Positions 14,315-22,677 are shown, counted from the stretch's first letter. The stretch: DNA of 32,139 nt from Erysipelotrichaceae bacterium (GCA_017539105.1 JAFYHQ010000018.1:1-32139); one strand, 5' to 3'. Notes: generated by a model from the sequence alone, not told the origin. Program-made: numbers and translations.

Positions 14315-15210
14315 TTTTCTATTCCCCCATATAGCCATTCATCTATCATTTCCATTGCGCATTCTTTCTCTTCGAACCATTGCATATCCATCTGGTTCTT
14401 GAAGAATGTGTATTGCCTTTTTGCGAAATTGCGTGAATCTTTCTTGATCTCATCGATGCATTCCTCTAAAGTCCTGTTTCCTTCGGAATACGCCTTGTAT
14501 TCCTTATAACCAATCGCCTGCATGCTTTGATCCTCGAATGTGACGCCCTGATCCAGCAGACCCTGTATCTCCTGAAACAGACCATCCTGTATCATTTTAT
14601 CCACTCTCTCATCGATACGGCGGTACAGTTCCTGGCGTTCGCAAGTCAGTCCGATCACCAGACAGTCATAGATCGGCTTGTGTTCCTGTTCCGCTTTGAT
14701 TTCCGAGATCCCTTTCTGATGTTTCTCATAGATGTTCAAAGCACGGATCAGCCGTTTGCGGTTATTGATATGGATCTTCTCTAAAGCGGCAGGATCTTTT
14801 TCCTGCAGGAGATCATAAAGTTCCTGATTCGTGTAACCTTCATACTGGTTATCTTCTTCCTCTTCATCAAAAAAGACATAGTCATACAATGCAGCTTTGA
14901 TGTATAAACCTGTTCCGCCCACGATGATGGGAAGTTTCCCTTTCTCGCTGATCTCTTGGATGTATTGCCGGGCAAGATCCTGGAACTGTTTAACACTGTA
15001 ACGGTCCCTGGGACCTTTGATATCGATCAGATGATGCACAGCCTGCGACAGTTCATCTTTTGTAGGCTTGGCGCTTCCGATATCGAGACCCCTGTAGATC
15101 TGTATCGAATCACCGGAAATGATCTCGCCATCATATCTGCGAGCCAGTTCGATCCCGAAACCTGTTTTGCCAACCGCGGTAGGTCCGACGATCGCCAATA
15201 CCTTTTCCAT
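14311..15210 (-). CDS. miaA: tRNA dimethylallyltransferase
   Basis: Adds the dimethylallyl group to A37 of tRNAs that read UNN codons, improving decoding. At 299 residues it has family length. The P-loop GPTAVGKT (about 9-16) is followed by SGDSIQIYRGLDIGSAKP, HHLIDI, the IVGGTGLYIKAALYD core, and the tail QAIGYKEY and KRQYTFFKNQ, all diagnostic. The gene starts 7 bases after the GNAT stop and has no obvious Shine-Dalgarno, so it may depend on coupling. A TATAAT at 15222-15217 lies too close to the ATG to be a clear promoter. Confidence 0.96.
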   Translation of the reverse strand: MEKVLAIVGPTAVGKTGFGIELARRYDGEIISGDSIQIYRGLDIGSAKPTKDELSQAVHHLIDIKGPRDRYSVKQFQDLARQYIQEISEKGKLPIIVGGTGLYIKAALYDYVFFDEEEEDNQYEGYTNQELYDLLQEKDPAALEKIHINNRKRLIRALNIYEKHQKGISEIKAEQEHKPIYDCLVIGLTCERQELYRRIDERVDKMIQDGLFQEIQGLLDQGVTFEDQSMQAIGYKEYKAYSEGNRTLEECIDEIKKDSRNFAKRQYTFFKNQMDMQWFEEKECAMEMIDEWLYGGIEK

Positions 15211-15217
15211 GTTTCTA

Positions 15218-15703
15218 TTATACTATTTTCTGAAAAGCGATTCTTTCTGTACCGTCATCGGTAATGATGATCCCGCATCGTACAAACCCATATTTCTCTA
15301 GCAGATGCAGCATCCTCGTGTTTTTCTCATGCGTATCGATCCGGATGTCCACGCCGAAACCACGGACATAGTCCAGTACCGTTTGGAACAGTCCTTTGGC
15401 TGTTCCGTCCGAGGCGATCCGATGTATCGTTCCGTATTCCTTATCATTCAGCCAGCTTCCATCGATTTCGATATATGTCGGATCGATCCCGATGATGAAA
15501 GCAAATGTCCCAATGATCTTTTCATTATTTTCCACGACATAGGAATTGCCTTTTCTGATATCCTTCAAAATCAGTTCCTCATCCGGCCGGTCATCTTTCC
15601 ACTGATCGGGATTCCCATCGGATTTCATCTGTTCGCGGGCAATACGAAAGATGCGTCTTAATTCGTCCAGATCTTCGATTGTAGTTTTTCTGATTTGATA
15701 CAT
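15218..15703 (-). CDS. GNAT-family N-acetyltransferase
   Basis: An acetyl-CoA-dependent acetyltransferase of unknown substrate, 161 residues. The N-terminal IRKTTIEDLDELRRIFRIARE opening and the SYVVENNEKIIGTFAFIIG strand are typical. The acetyl-CoA region reads IHRIASDGTAKGLFQTVLDYV, where the usual R-x-x-G-x-G/A is relaxed. The end THEKNTRMLHLLEKYGFVRCGII is the classic GNAT C-terminal block. It lies 12 bases downstream of the secreted protein gene and 7 bases before miaA in the operon. Confidence 0.9.
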   Translation of the reverse strand: MYQIRKTTIEDLDELRRIFRIAREQMKSDGNPDQWKDDRPDEELILKDIRKGNSYVVENNEKIIGTFAFIIGIDPTYIEIDGSWLNDKEYGTIHRIASDGTAKGLFQTVLDYVRGFGVDIRIDTHEKNTRMLHLLEKYGFVRCGIIITDDGTERIAFQKIV

Positions 15704-15715
15704 AGGTGCTGCTTA

Positions 15716-16381
15716 TCAATAGCCGGAGGCATAATTGTAAATATCGATACCGTATGGAACAGTATCATCGAACCGATAGGTGACAGGCTTGACCAGTTTC
15801 TCATCCAGGACTTTTTCGACTTTGATGAAACTGCCGGAGAATAAAGAATAGTTGTTGTAGTTTCCATCCAGGACCAGACCGTTGCTTGGGGAACTGAAAT
15901 AGCCTTTGGCATAATCGGAATCGATCACGAATTCAATGACGCTGCCATCGGAAGTGTGGTAGCATCCGCTCCAGTCCGTATCCTCATCCGCTTTCTCTTC
16001 GGCCTTCACCAGAGGCAATACGATCCCGCTCTCCAGCGTGAAATAATAACGGTCTCCGATGACCCCGTAATAAGATCCCAATGCGACTGCGATGAATCCT
16101 TCGTCATCATATAAGAAGCCGGTCTTCTTATCGACGGTCAGTTTATTATGAATGAACTGATACTGCAAAGAACTGACGACTGTCGTCATGTGATAATCCA
16201 TGTATGTCTTTGCGGTATTGCCGGAGCAGACATTCAGTTCTTCGCATTCATGCGTTTTCTGGTAATCATACAAAGCTTCTAGATTGAATTGGAAATCATC
16301 GCTTTCATCATCAAAATAGCTGAAACCGCACAATGCGACAGCCAGTAACACGACAGCGATCAATCCGTAAAGTTTTTTCAT
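15716..16381 (-). CDS. Secreted protein of unknown function, 221 aa
   Basis: Begins MKKLYGLIAVVLLAVALCGF, a clear signal peptide. Cys18 does not sit in a good lipobox, because Leu precedes it, so lipid attachment is doubtful. The mature region is acidic and Tyr-rich with beta-type segments (YGVIGDRYYFTLESGIVLPL, YSLFSGSFIKVEKVLDEKLV). I recognise no catalytic motif or named family. It is the first gene of the operon running to 11073. The region upstream has a possible TTGTAA-N17-TATATT promoter close to the ATG and little ribosome-site signal. Confidence 0.75.
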   Translation of the reverse strand: MKKLYGLIAVVLLAVALCGFSYFDDESDDFQFNLEALYDYQKTHECEELNVCSGNTAKTYMDYHMTTVVSSLQYQFIHNKLTVDKKTGFLYDDEGFIAVALGSYYGVIGDRYYFTLESGIVLPLVKAEEKADEDTDWSGCYHTSDGSVIEFVIDSDYAKGYFSSPSNGLVLDGNYNNYSLFSGSFIKVEKVLDEKLVKPVTYRFDDTVPYGIDIYNYASGY

Positions 16382-16440
16382 ACCGGTATAATTAAATATA
16401 CCTCATCCCTCATCTTTTTACAATTAAAGCAGCTGTTTTG

Positions 16441-16470
16441 TTGACAATGCTTTACTGTTTGAAGTAGAAT
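16441..16470 (+). promoter_or_regulatory. Promoter of the tRNA-Ile/tRNA-Ala transcript
   Basis: TTGACA (16441-16446), an 18-bp spacer and TAGAAT (16465-16470), about 24 bases upstream of the first tRNA. This shows the tRNA pair is its own transcription unit. Confidence 0.85.
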
Positions 16471-16494
16471 AATATAGCATCCTGTGGTGCAGAT

Positions 16495-16571
16495 GGGCCT
16501 GTAGCTCAGGTGGTTAGAGCGCGCCCCTGATAAGGGCGAGGTCGCAAGTTCAAGTCTTATCAGGCCCACCA
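16495..16571 (+). tRNA. tRNA-Ile (anticodon GAT)
   Basis: 77 nt with an encoded CCA. The acceptor stem GGGCCTG/CAGGCCC is perfect, and the D stem GCTC/GAGC and anticodon stem CGCCC/GGGCG enclose CTGATAA. The T arm is GCAAG-TTCAAGT-CTTAT. Its pair 50-64 is C-A (mismatch) and 49-65 is G-U, so the T stem is weaker than usual. Otherwise canonical. Confidence 0.96.
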
Positions 16572-16573
16572 TC

Positions 16574-16649
16574 GGGGAATTAGCTCAGCTGGGAGAGCAC
16601 CTGCTTTGCAAGCAGGGGGTCATCGGTTCGAATCCGTTATTCTCCACCA
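16574..16649 (+). tRNA. tRNA-Ala (anticodon TGC)
   Basis: 76 nt with an encoded CCA. The acceptor stem GGGGAAT/ATTCTCC includes the G3-U70 pair that is the alanine identity element. The anticodon stem CCTGC/GCAGG encloses TTTGCAA. The T arm ATCGG-TTCGAAT-CCGTT has a U-U mismatch at 50-64. It lies only two bases after tRNA-Ile. Confidence 0.96.
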
Positions 16650-16656
16650 GATTGAT

Positions 16657-16683
16657 GAAAAAGAGCCATACGGCTCTTTTTTC
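16657..16683. terminator. Terminator after the tRNA pair, probably bidirectional
   Basis: AAAAAGAGCC (16658-16667), loop ATAC, GGCTCTTTTT (16672-16681), with T/A-rich tails on both sides. It serves the tRNAs on the plus strand and can serve the XRE gene ending at 16704 on the minus strand. Confidence 0.9.
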
Positions 16684-16703
16684 ATGTGTTTCCAGGATTG
16701 GCG

Positions 16704-17666
16704 TCAGCTTTTGTTCTTCTGTTTCTTTCTTTGTTTGAAAAGCATCATCAGAAAGACATAGATCACGATACTCAATAAGAAGATTCCGCTGAAATAATAT
16801 GCTGCATTGTAGATCTCGCCGAAATGTCCGGAAAGGATCAGCAGCATCGATATCAGCAGCGAGACCGGGATAAACGTGATCTTCAGCAGGAACCGGGCAA
16901 AAAACCTCTTTCTGAATATGAAATACGCAATGATCCCTATCAGACTGCACAGACCTGCCAGCAAGATCCAGTAATTATACACAAGCCTGGGCAGGGTCAC
17001 TACGGCATCGAACGGATTTTTGCCATCGGACCAGATCAGCTTATCGCTGTCTTCACATGGGTAATAATAGATAAAGTCAGCTTCTCCATCCAGCATCGCC
17101 AGTTTCTTTTCTTTTTTTCCAAACCATTCATACATCCTGGTCGTATAGCAGCTGATGAAACTGTATCGGCTATCCGATTCCTCAAATATACTCTCTGCTA
17201 TCTCATATCCGGCGACCTGTTCATCCATTATGGCGACGATCGTCTGATCATCCATTTTCCGAATCTCTATGATCTTCTCAGGATCATTGAAATAGATCGG
17301 GCTGTTCAGATGCGTGATCGCGATGATCAGAAGGATCACTCCCGCCAGAAAACCTATTAGGATATGGCTTCTTCTTTTCTGTTCGACATATTTCTTAGAA
17401 ATGCTGATACTGTCATCCGTGATGGATTCCATCTCATTGGTCGTAATCGTTCCTTCGATCCGTTCTCCTTTGATGATTTCCGCGACACTCACATCCAGAA
17501 GATTTGCGATATCTTCGAGGACCGTGATCTCCGGAAATCCTCTTCCCGTCTCCCAGCGGGAAACGGCTTTATCCGAGACATAGAGTTTATCTGCCAGCTG
17601 CTGCTGGGTCATGTTTTTTTCTTTACGCAAGGCACTGATCAGCTTGCCTGTTTTTTCTGCATCCAT
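16704..17666 (-). CDS. XRE-family regulator with C-terminal membrane domain
   Basis: 320 residues. The N-terminal lambda-repressor-type HTH (about 4-60) reads LRKEKNMTQQQLADKLYVSDKAVSRWETGRGFP, the Firmicutes XRE pattern. A linker and a membrane helix (about 100-120) lead to an apparently extracellular region of about 110 residues. This is followed by about three further helices and a basic tail RKKQKNKS. It is a membrane-bound DNA-binding protein that may sense an envelope cue; ligand and targets are unknown. The start at 17666 is chosen for its AGGAGG site; an open frame continues 16 codons upstream without one. No partner gene is obvious. Confidence 0.88.
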   Translation of the reverse strand: MDAEKTGKLISALRKEKNMTQQQLADKLYVSDKAVSRWETGRGFPEITVLEDIANLLDVSVAEIIKGERIEGTITTNEMESITDDSISISKKYVEQKRRSHILIGFLAGVILLIIAITHLNSPIYFNDPEKIIEIRKMDDQTIVAIMDEQVAGYEIAESIFEESDSRYSFISCYTTRMYEWFGKKEKKLAMLDGEADFIYYYPCEDSDKLIWSDGKNPFDAVVTLPRLVYNYWILLAGLCSLIGIIAYFIFRKRFFARFLLKITFIPVSLLISMLLILSGHFGEIYNAAYYFSGIFLLSIVIYVFLMMLFKQRKKQKNKS

Positions 17667-17736
17667 ATGCTTACCTCCTGACTCCAAGATAGGATAAACC
17701 CTTCTGAAAGTCACCCTATTTATCGTAGAGTCGATG

Positions 17737-17764
17737 AAACGAAAGAGAAGCCTGGAAGGCTTCT
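17737..17764 (-). terminator. Terminator after the fucosidase gene
   Basis: On the minus strand AGAAGCC (17764-17758) with GGCTTCT (17752-17746) and a 5-nt loop, then CTTTCGTTT. It starts 4 bases past the fucosidase stop. Confidence 0.7.
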
Positions 17765-17767
17765 TGT

Positions 17768-19051
17768 CTAGTACCAGATCTGAGGATACTTGTGGAACGG
17801 TTTGTACACCAGCTGTTCCTTGAATTCGATCTTGTATACCGGAACGAATTCATTTTCTTCCAGATGCAGGCCTTTCAGCAGGATGCGATGATCTTCCATA
17901 TATTCGAATTCCACATCCTCGCCGGTCGACAGTTTTGTGACACGGAGAGGTTCAGAAAACACGCCTGAAAAATACATCATGCCATCCGGCGGAGAGATCC
18001 AGTTCCAGAGATAGACGGACATCAGATCCTTTCCATAAGTGATACCGGTGATACCGTTTCCTCCCCGATACCAGGAACCGGATAAGAGATTCGGATGAAG
18101 CTTGCCATAGACCGCTTCGCCATTGACTGATAACCATTTCCCCAGTTCTGTTAATGGCTTGATCGCGTCCTGCGGGATCGAACCATCCGCTTTCGGACCG
18201 ATGTTCAATAATAAATTTCCGCCATTGCATGCGCAGGTATTCAGCATTCTCAGTATCCTCTGTGCGGTATACGCATAAGGCAGAGCCTGTTTCTCATCCA
18301 GATAACCCCAGGCGATATCGTTGAATGTCATACAAGCTTCCCAGTCGCGATCCAGGACTCTTATTTTGCCTTCCGGCGTGCCGAAATCTTCAGGCAGCCT
18401 GGAACGGTCGTTGATGATGATATCAGGCTGCAGTGCCCTTAAACGCTGGTTGCGTGCCAAAGAATCCCAGGCTTCCCAGGATTCCATCGGCTGAGCGACA
18501 TCATACCACAGGATATCGATCTTCCCGTAATTGCTTAACAGTTCCGTATTCAACGCTTCGATATAATCAAGGAATCTTCTTCTCGCATCATTGTCGTAGG
18601 CACATGCTTCCCCATCCGGATGACGCCAGTCCATGATGGAACTGTAGAAACCGATCTTGAGTCCTTCTTCCCGGCAGGCTTCAACGAATTCTTTGACGAT
18701 ATCCCTGTGGCATCCGTAATTGACGGAATTGAACGGATTGACTTTGGAATCCCATAAGGAAAAACCCTCATGGTGACGAGTAGTAAGGACCATATACTTC
18801 ATCCCTGCCTGCTTCGCCAGTCTTGCCCACTCCTTGCAGCAACCCTCTTTCGGCAGAAACTGATCGGCATACTTCTCATAGTCTTCCTTATCGATTCCTT
18901 CCATCGACATGACCCATTCATGTCTGCCGATAACGGAATATAAACCGAGATGCACAAACATTCCGAATCTTGCTTCACGCCACCAGTTCATTCTCTGATC
19001 CCGTGATTCCGCAATCGCTTTTTCATAATCTGCCTTTTTCAGTATTTCCAT
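17768..19051 (-). CDS. GH29-family alpha-L-fucosidase, cytoplasmic
   Basis: Hydrolyses alpha-linked L-fucose from oligosaccharides. The 427-residue protein has the GH29 barrel hallmarks: RFGMFVHLGLYSV near the N-terminus, TTRHHEGFSLWDS (His93/His94 of the fucose pocket), KIGFYSSIMDW, and KIDILWYDVAQP with nucleophile Asp184. WEACMTFNDIAWGY (from Trp237) and NGGNLLLNIGPKADGSI follow. The C-terminal beta-sandwich is short. There is no signal peptide, so it should act on imported fucosylated sugars or glycoconjugates, yet no sugar transporter or fucose pathway gene is in view. A TAGGAGA site precedes the ATG. It is cotranscribed with the CHAP-GNAT gene 21 bases upstream. Exact linkage preference is not inferable. 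Confidence 0.94.
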   Translation of the reverse strand: MEILKKADYEKAIAESRDQRMNWWREARFGMFVHLGLYSVIGRHEWVMSMEGIDKEDYEKYADQFLPKEGCCKEWARLAKQAGMKYMVLTTRHHEGFSLWDSKVNPFNSVNYGCHRDIVKEFVEACREEGLKIGFYSSIMDWRHPDGEACAYDNDARRRFLDYIEALNTELLSNYGKIDILWYDVAQPMESWEAWDSLARNQRLRALQPDIIINDRSRLPEDFGTPEGKIRVLDRDWEACMTFNDIAWGYLDEKQALPYAYTAQRILRMLNTCACNGGNLLLNIGPKADGSIPQDAIKPLTELGKWLSVNGEAVYGKLHPNLLSGSWYRGGNGITGITYGKDLMSVYLWNWISPPDGMMYFSGVFSEPLRVTKLSTGEDVEFEYMEDHRILLKGLHLEENEFVPVYKIEFKEQLVYKPFHKYPQIWY

Positions 19052-19072
19052 AAGTTCTCCTATCTATATGTA

Positions 19073-20056
19073 TCACAAGATGTCTTTTTTCATCAGAAAC
19101 CGATTCCCGTCATCCCGATAGATCGCATATCCCAGTCTTTCATAGAAGCTGATGGCTGATTCATTCGTTTTTTCTACATGCAGCAGCACTGCGGGAATGC
19201 ATATCTCTATTGCATATGCTTCTGCACAGCGGATCAGCTGTGTACCGATTCCTTTGTTTCTGTATGCCTCGGTCACTGAAAAATCATCGAGATAGATATA
19301 ATCGTTTTGTTCGTGATGAACTTCGACTGACAGGAATGCCACTATTTCATCATCTTCTTCGGCAACATAGATCCGGTTTTCACTATCATTCCGGAACCGT
19401 TCCAGATCGATTTTTACAAATCCTTCTGTCTTCTCTGCAGGATGCACTGCCCGTAGCATTTCCCGGTACAGTTCATATATCCGCTTTTCATCCGACAGGA
19501 TGGCAGTCCTGATCCTATGCTTTTTTTCGTCTTTGTATTGGTATCCATCCGGGATCCGGATATAAGCCCGGATATGATCGTCCATTTCCCGTTCGATGAT
19601 ACCTGATCGATTATCGATATTGCCTTCAGATGCAAGGATCGTATGTTCCCGTTTCTCCAGGACGATTCCCATGTGATCGTGTTCCCGGTTTTCGAAAACC
19701 CGGTCATAGATGACGATGTCTCCCGCCTCCGGAATAAAGTCTTCTGAGCCCTTATGATATCCGATCCGCGGATCGCTGATCGCTAGTTCTTCCCACGCAA
19801 TACAGCCTGCCATATGACAGGCCCTGCATTCGTCCAGACGGATCGGAATCACAAATCCCGCTTCCTTACAGCAGTAATAGACAAACGCTGCACACCATAA
19901 ACCGTCTGCTTCGTTGAGGTTCCATGTCGGAAAGGATCGCACGATCGGCTCCAGATTCGATTCTGATCCATCGATCGCTCCATGAAACGGAACCAGTGCC
20001 ATCTGTTTCGCTACTTCAGCAAGATGTTTTCTTGTCGCTGTTTTTATGTTTTCCAT
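19073..20056 (-). CDS. CHAP-like amidase domain fused to GNAT acetyltransferase
   Basis: The 327 residues contain two unlike domains. The N-terminal part (about 1-170) resembles a CHAP/NlpC-P60 cysteine amidase: WCAAFVYYCCKEAG with Cys55, EHDHMGIV with His128, then ASEGN with Glu144. The C-terminal part (about 182-327) is a GNAT acetyltransferase, with EAYRNKGIGTQL (acetyl-CoA loop about 264-274) and NESAISFYERLGY. There is no signal peptide, although CHAP enzymes normally act on the wall outside the cell. A cytoplasmic role, for example on recycled muropeptides or another amide, is a guess. The start at 20056 has no Shine-Dalgarno and lies just after a terminator hairpin of the preceding gene, so expression is uncertain. 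It is followed by the fucosidase. Confidence 0.85.
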   Translation of the reverse strand: MENIKTATRKHLAEVAKQMALVPFHGAIDGSESNLEPIVRSFPTWNLNEADGLWCAAFVYYCCKEAGFVIPIRLDECRACHMAGCIAWEELAISDPRIGYHKGSEDFIPEAGDIVIYDRVFENREHDHMGIVLEKREHTILASEGNIDNRSGIIEREMDDHIRAYIRIPDGYQYKDEKKHRIRTAILSDEKRIYELYREMLRAVHPAEKTEGFVKIDLERFRNDSENRIYVAEEDDEIVAFLSVEVHHEQNDYIYLDDFSVTEAYRNKGIGTQLIRCAEAYAIEICIPAVLLHVEKTNESAISFYERLGYAIYRDDGNRFLMKKDIL

Positions 20057-20060
20057 CTTA

Positions 20061-20089
20061 GAAAGAAAACTTCATCTCATGATGAAGTT
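20061..20089 (-). terminator. Hairpin terminator after the DUF4230 gene
   Basis: On the minus strand AACTTCATC (20089-20081) with GATGAAGTT (20076-20068), a 4-nt loop, then TTCTTTC. It starts 2 bases after the DUF4230 stop and ends only a few bases before the next start codon (20056). Confidence 0.75.
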
Positions 20090-20090
20090 C

Positions 20091-20870
20091 TTACTTAAAA
20101 ACGACTTCTAAAGAATAATCCTTGGCAACACCTTTGATGATCGGAGAATACAGTTCCCAGACCGCAAGCTTCGCAAAACGATCCGCCGTCTCCTGTACCT
20201 TCTGTTCATCCAGTTTCTGCTGCATCTTTTCTCTGGCTTCCGCCTGTACCTTGGTAGCCTGTTCCACGGTCATCTTGATATCGCCAAAGGCCAGAAGACC
20301 CTTGCTGGTATCGCCGAACTGGATCTGATCTTCCGGAATATTGATCTCTTCCTGCACCGCATGCGGAATGCTCAAAACGATGGTTTTGTTTTCTTCATCG
20401 AAATGGATATTCGTCGTTTTCAGCTGTCCCAGATCCACAGTATAGACGACCTTGCCATTGTAGGTGATCAGTTGGCATTTGGTGAAGACCGCCCAGTTAA
20501 ACAAGCCTGTATCCGAAATTTCCGCAACATCCGAGATTTCCTGGGAATAGACTTCCAGCTTCTGCAGCTTTTCGCTGTCTCCAAGAATCGCTTCCTCGAA
20601 ATCCGCAGCGGTATAACCGAAGATGCCATGATTCTCGATCGTCTGATCATGATCCGCCAAAGGTTCATCGAACTTAAAGAAACTCTTCAAGCCATTATGC
20701 AATGCTTCGATTTTCGGAATGATCAGATATGCCAATAATCCGATCACGATCAATGTCGGCAATACGGATAACAGTATATTCTTAACGCCTCCTTTGGAAG
20801 CGCCTTTGCTGGCGGCTTTTTCTACCTTCGCTAAAAATTCTTCTTCATTGAATTCTTTCTTTTCATCCAT
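20091..20870 (-). CDS. DUF4230 membrane-anchored protein
   Basis: 259 residues: a short charged cytoplasmic N-terminus, one membrane helix (about 30-48, LLSVLPTLIVIGLLAYLIIP), and a large outer domain matching DUF4230 in pattern. That pattern is LYSQ-type strands around KLEVYSQEISDVAE, then KTIVLSIPHAVQEEINI, and a helical C-terminal part rich in Gln/Lys (QATKVQAEAREKMQQKLDEQ) ending YSPIIKGVAKDYSLEVVFK. The family is uncharacterised. A GAGGT site supports the start. It stands between the ABC exporter and the CHAP-GNAT gene, all on the same strand, with terminator-like hairpins on both sides. Confidence 0.87.
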   Translation of the reverse strand: MDEKKEFNEEEFLAKVEKAASKGASKGGVKNILLSVLPTLIVIGLLAYLIIPKIEALHNGLKSFFKFDEPLADHDQTIENHGIFGYTAADFEEAILGDSEKLQKLEVYSQEISDVAEISDTGLFNWAVFTKCQLITYNGKVVYTVDLGQLKTTNIHFDEENKTIVLSIPHAVQEEINIPEDQIQFGDTSKGLLAFGDIKMTVEQATKVQAEAREKMQQKLDEQKVQETADRFAKLAVWELYSPIIKGVAKDYSLEVVFK

Positions 20871-20920
20871 AGATCATACCTCACAAAATCTACCGATATC
20901 ATTATACCTTTTTTCCATAA

Positions 20921-20942
20921 GAAAAGGGACAAGCCAGTCCCC
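20921..20942 (-). terminator. Weak terminator after the ABC exporter
   Basis: A 5-bp stem GGGAC/GTCCC (20941-20937 and 20930-20926 on the minus strand) with a 6-nt loop, followed by TTTTC. Short, so only tentative. Confidence 0.5.
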
Positions 20943-20943
20943 T

Positions 20944-22677
20944 CTATTCATTCTCCTTCTGTATGCTGTTCATCCGCGCATACTGTCCGCCCTGACGCAG
21001 CAGTTCTTCATGTGTGCCTTTTTCAACGACCTTTCCATCTTCGATCACCAGGATCTGTTCCGCTGAGCGTATCGTACTCAAACGATGGGCAATCGCAATA
21101 ATGGTCCGTTTTCCTGTCAGGCTGTTGATGGCTTCCCGGATCTGTTTCTCCGTTTCCACATCGACAGCCGCTGTCGCTTCATCCAGCACGATGATCGGCG
21201 AACGACGCAAGATCGCCCTGGCAATCGCGATGCGCTGCTTCTGGCCTCCGGACAGTTTGACACCCCTCTCTCCGGTCACCGTATCATAACCATCCGGCAT
21301 CGCTTCGATTTCCTTGTCGATATTGGCTGCCTTGGCAGCTTCCTTGATCTCTTCCAGCGTCGCTTCCGGTCTGGCATAGCTGATATTTTCGGCAATCGTT
21401 CCATTGAACAGGAACGTATCCTGCAGAACGGTGGAAATGTTCTGTCTTAAGTTCGAGATCCTGACATCCCGGATATCCTGTCCATCGATCAGGATCCTTC
21501 CTGACTGCGGTTCATAGAAACGCGATAGCAGTTCCGTGATCGTGGTCTTTCCTACGCCGGTCGGTCCTACCAGCGCCAGCATCTCTCCCGGCTTGCAGGT
21601 AAAGGAAACATCATTCAGTACAGGGATCCCATCGATATAGGAAAAACTCACATGATCGAAGACGATCTCTCCTTTGACGTCATGCAGTTCGATGGCATCT
21701 TCTTTGTCTTCGATCTGATTCGGCGCGTCCAGGATTGTCATGACCCGTTCCGCTCCCGCCAGGCTCTGCTGCATATTTTCAAGCAGATTCGCCAATCCGG
21801 TGATCGGCTGATAGAACAGACTCAGATACAGCAGGAAAGCGACGATATCCTCGACCTGCAATCCTTCGCTGTAGGCAAGATATCCACCGAATGCTACCAC
21901 AAGAATCGTACCGATAGATGATATGAACTCTACGGATGGATGGAATACCGCACTGACTTTCAAAGCCTGAAGCATTGCTTTGATGTGCTCGAAGTTCTTC
22001 TCGTTGATGCGACCTGTTTCATAATCCTCCCGGCCAAATGCCTGTATCTCATGCGTTCCGGAAAGATTATCCTGTAGCTTGCCATTGAGTTCACCCATCT
22101 TCTGCTGGGAAATACGGAAGAACGACCGCACCTTTTTTGCGAAGACCAGTCCCGAAATCAAAATCAAAGGGATCGGCGCGCAGGTAATTAAAGCCAGCTT
22201 CGGATTAATCGTCAGCAGGATAATCAGCACACCGGTAAAGGTCACAAAATTCGTGATGGTTTCCGGAATCATGTGCGCATACAGCAATTCAAAATCTCTG
22301 GTATCATTGACGACCCTGCTCATCAGATCGCCCGTCTGTTTGTCATGGAAGAAAGCCAGATGCATGTGAACCATCTTGTCGTAGACCTTTGTGCGAAGAT
22401 CTCCAACCAGATACCACGCGGCTTTATGGGACAGGAAGCTGCTCATGAAACGGAAAACGATCCGTAATAGATATAGCGCAATCAGAATCAGTGTCAGTTT
22501 CCTGATTTGCACAAGTCCTTCGGCTGTCACGCCGGTCCTGACGATTCCGGTCATAGAAGATAATACTTTCGGCGCTGTCAGGTTGACTACGGTCAATGAA
22601 AGCGTCGCGAAAATCGCCAGAAGATACAGGCTCCGGTAACGGATGGCTTCTTTACTTAATCTCCATAATGTTTTCAT
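20944..22677 (-). CDS. ABC exporter, fused membrane and ATPase domains
   Basis: 577 residues in the usual half-transporter layout: six membrane helices (about 15-310) followed by a nucleotide-binding domain. Walker A is GPTGVGKTT, the signature LSGGQKQRIAIARAIL and Walker B IIVLDEATAAVD, with the H-loop in AIAHRLSTIRSA. Transmembrane coupling motifs such as HMHLAFFHDKQTGDLMSRVVND are typical of lipid A/multidrug exporters (MsbA/LmrA group). It presumably acts as a homodimer, since no second half-transporter lies beside it. An AGGAG site precedes the ATG. The substrate cannot be predicted. Confidence 0.95.
   Translation of the reverse strand: MKTLWRLSKEAIRYRSLYLLAIFATLSLTVVNLTAPKVLSSMTGIVRTGVTAEGLVQIRKLTLILIALYLLRIVFRFMSSFLSHKAAWYLVGDLRTKVYDKMVHMHLAFFHDKQTGDLMSRVVNDTRDFELLYAHMIPETITNFVTFTGVLIILLTINPKLALITCAPIPLILISGLVFAKKVRSFFRISQQKMGELNGKLQDNLSGTHEIQAFGREDYETGRINEKNFEHIKAMLQALKVSAVFHPSVEFISSIGTILVVAFGGYLAYSEGLQVEDIVAFLLYLSLFYQPITGLANLLENMQQSLAGAERVMTILDAPNQIEDKEDAIELHDVKGEIVFDHVSFSYIDGIPVLNDVSFTCKPGEMLALVGPTGVGKTTITELLSRFYEPQSGRILIDGQDIRDVRISNLRQNISTVLQDTFLFNGTIAENISYARPEATLEEIKEAAKAANIDKEIEAMPDGYDTVTGERGVKLSGGQKQRIAIARAILRRSPIIVLDEATAAVDVETEKQIREAINSLTGKRTIIAIAHRLSTIRSAEQILVIEDGKVVEKGTHEELLRQGGQYARMNSIQKENE

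Noticed and set aside
16495-16700. Integration site at the tRNA genes
   Set aside because: There is no integrase, no repeated tRNA 3' end and no change in gene style nearby.
16378-16950. Minus-strand frames across the tRNA pair
   Set aside because: They are translations of tRNA sequence (for example LELATSPLSGARSNHLSYRP), a well-known artefact, and have no ribosome sites.
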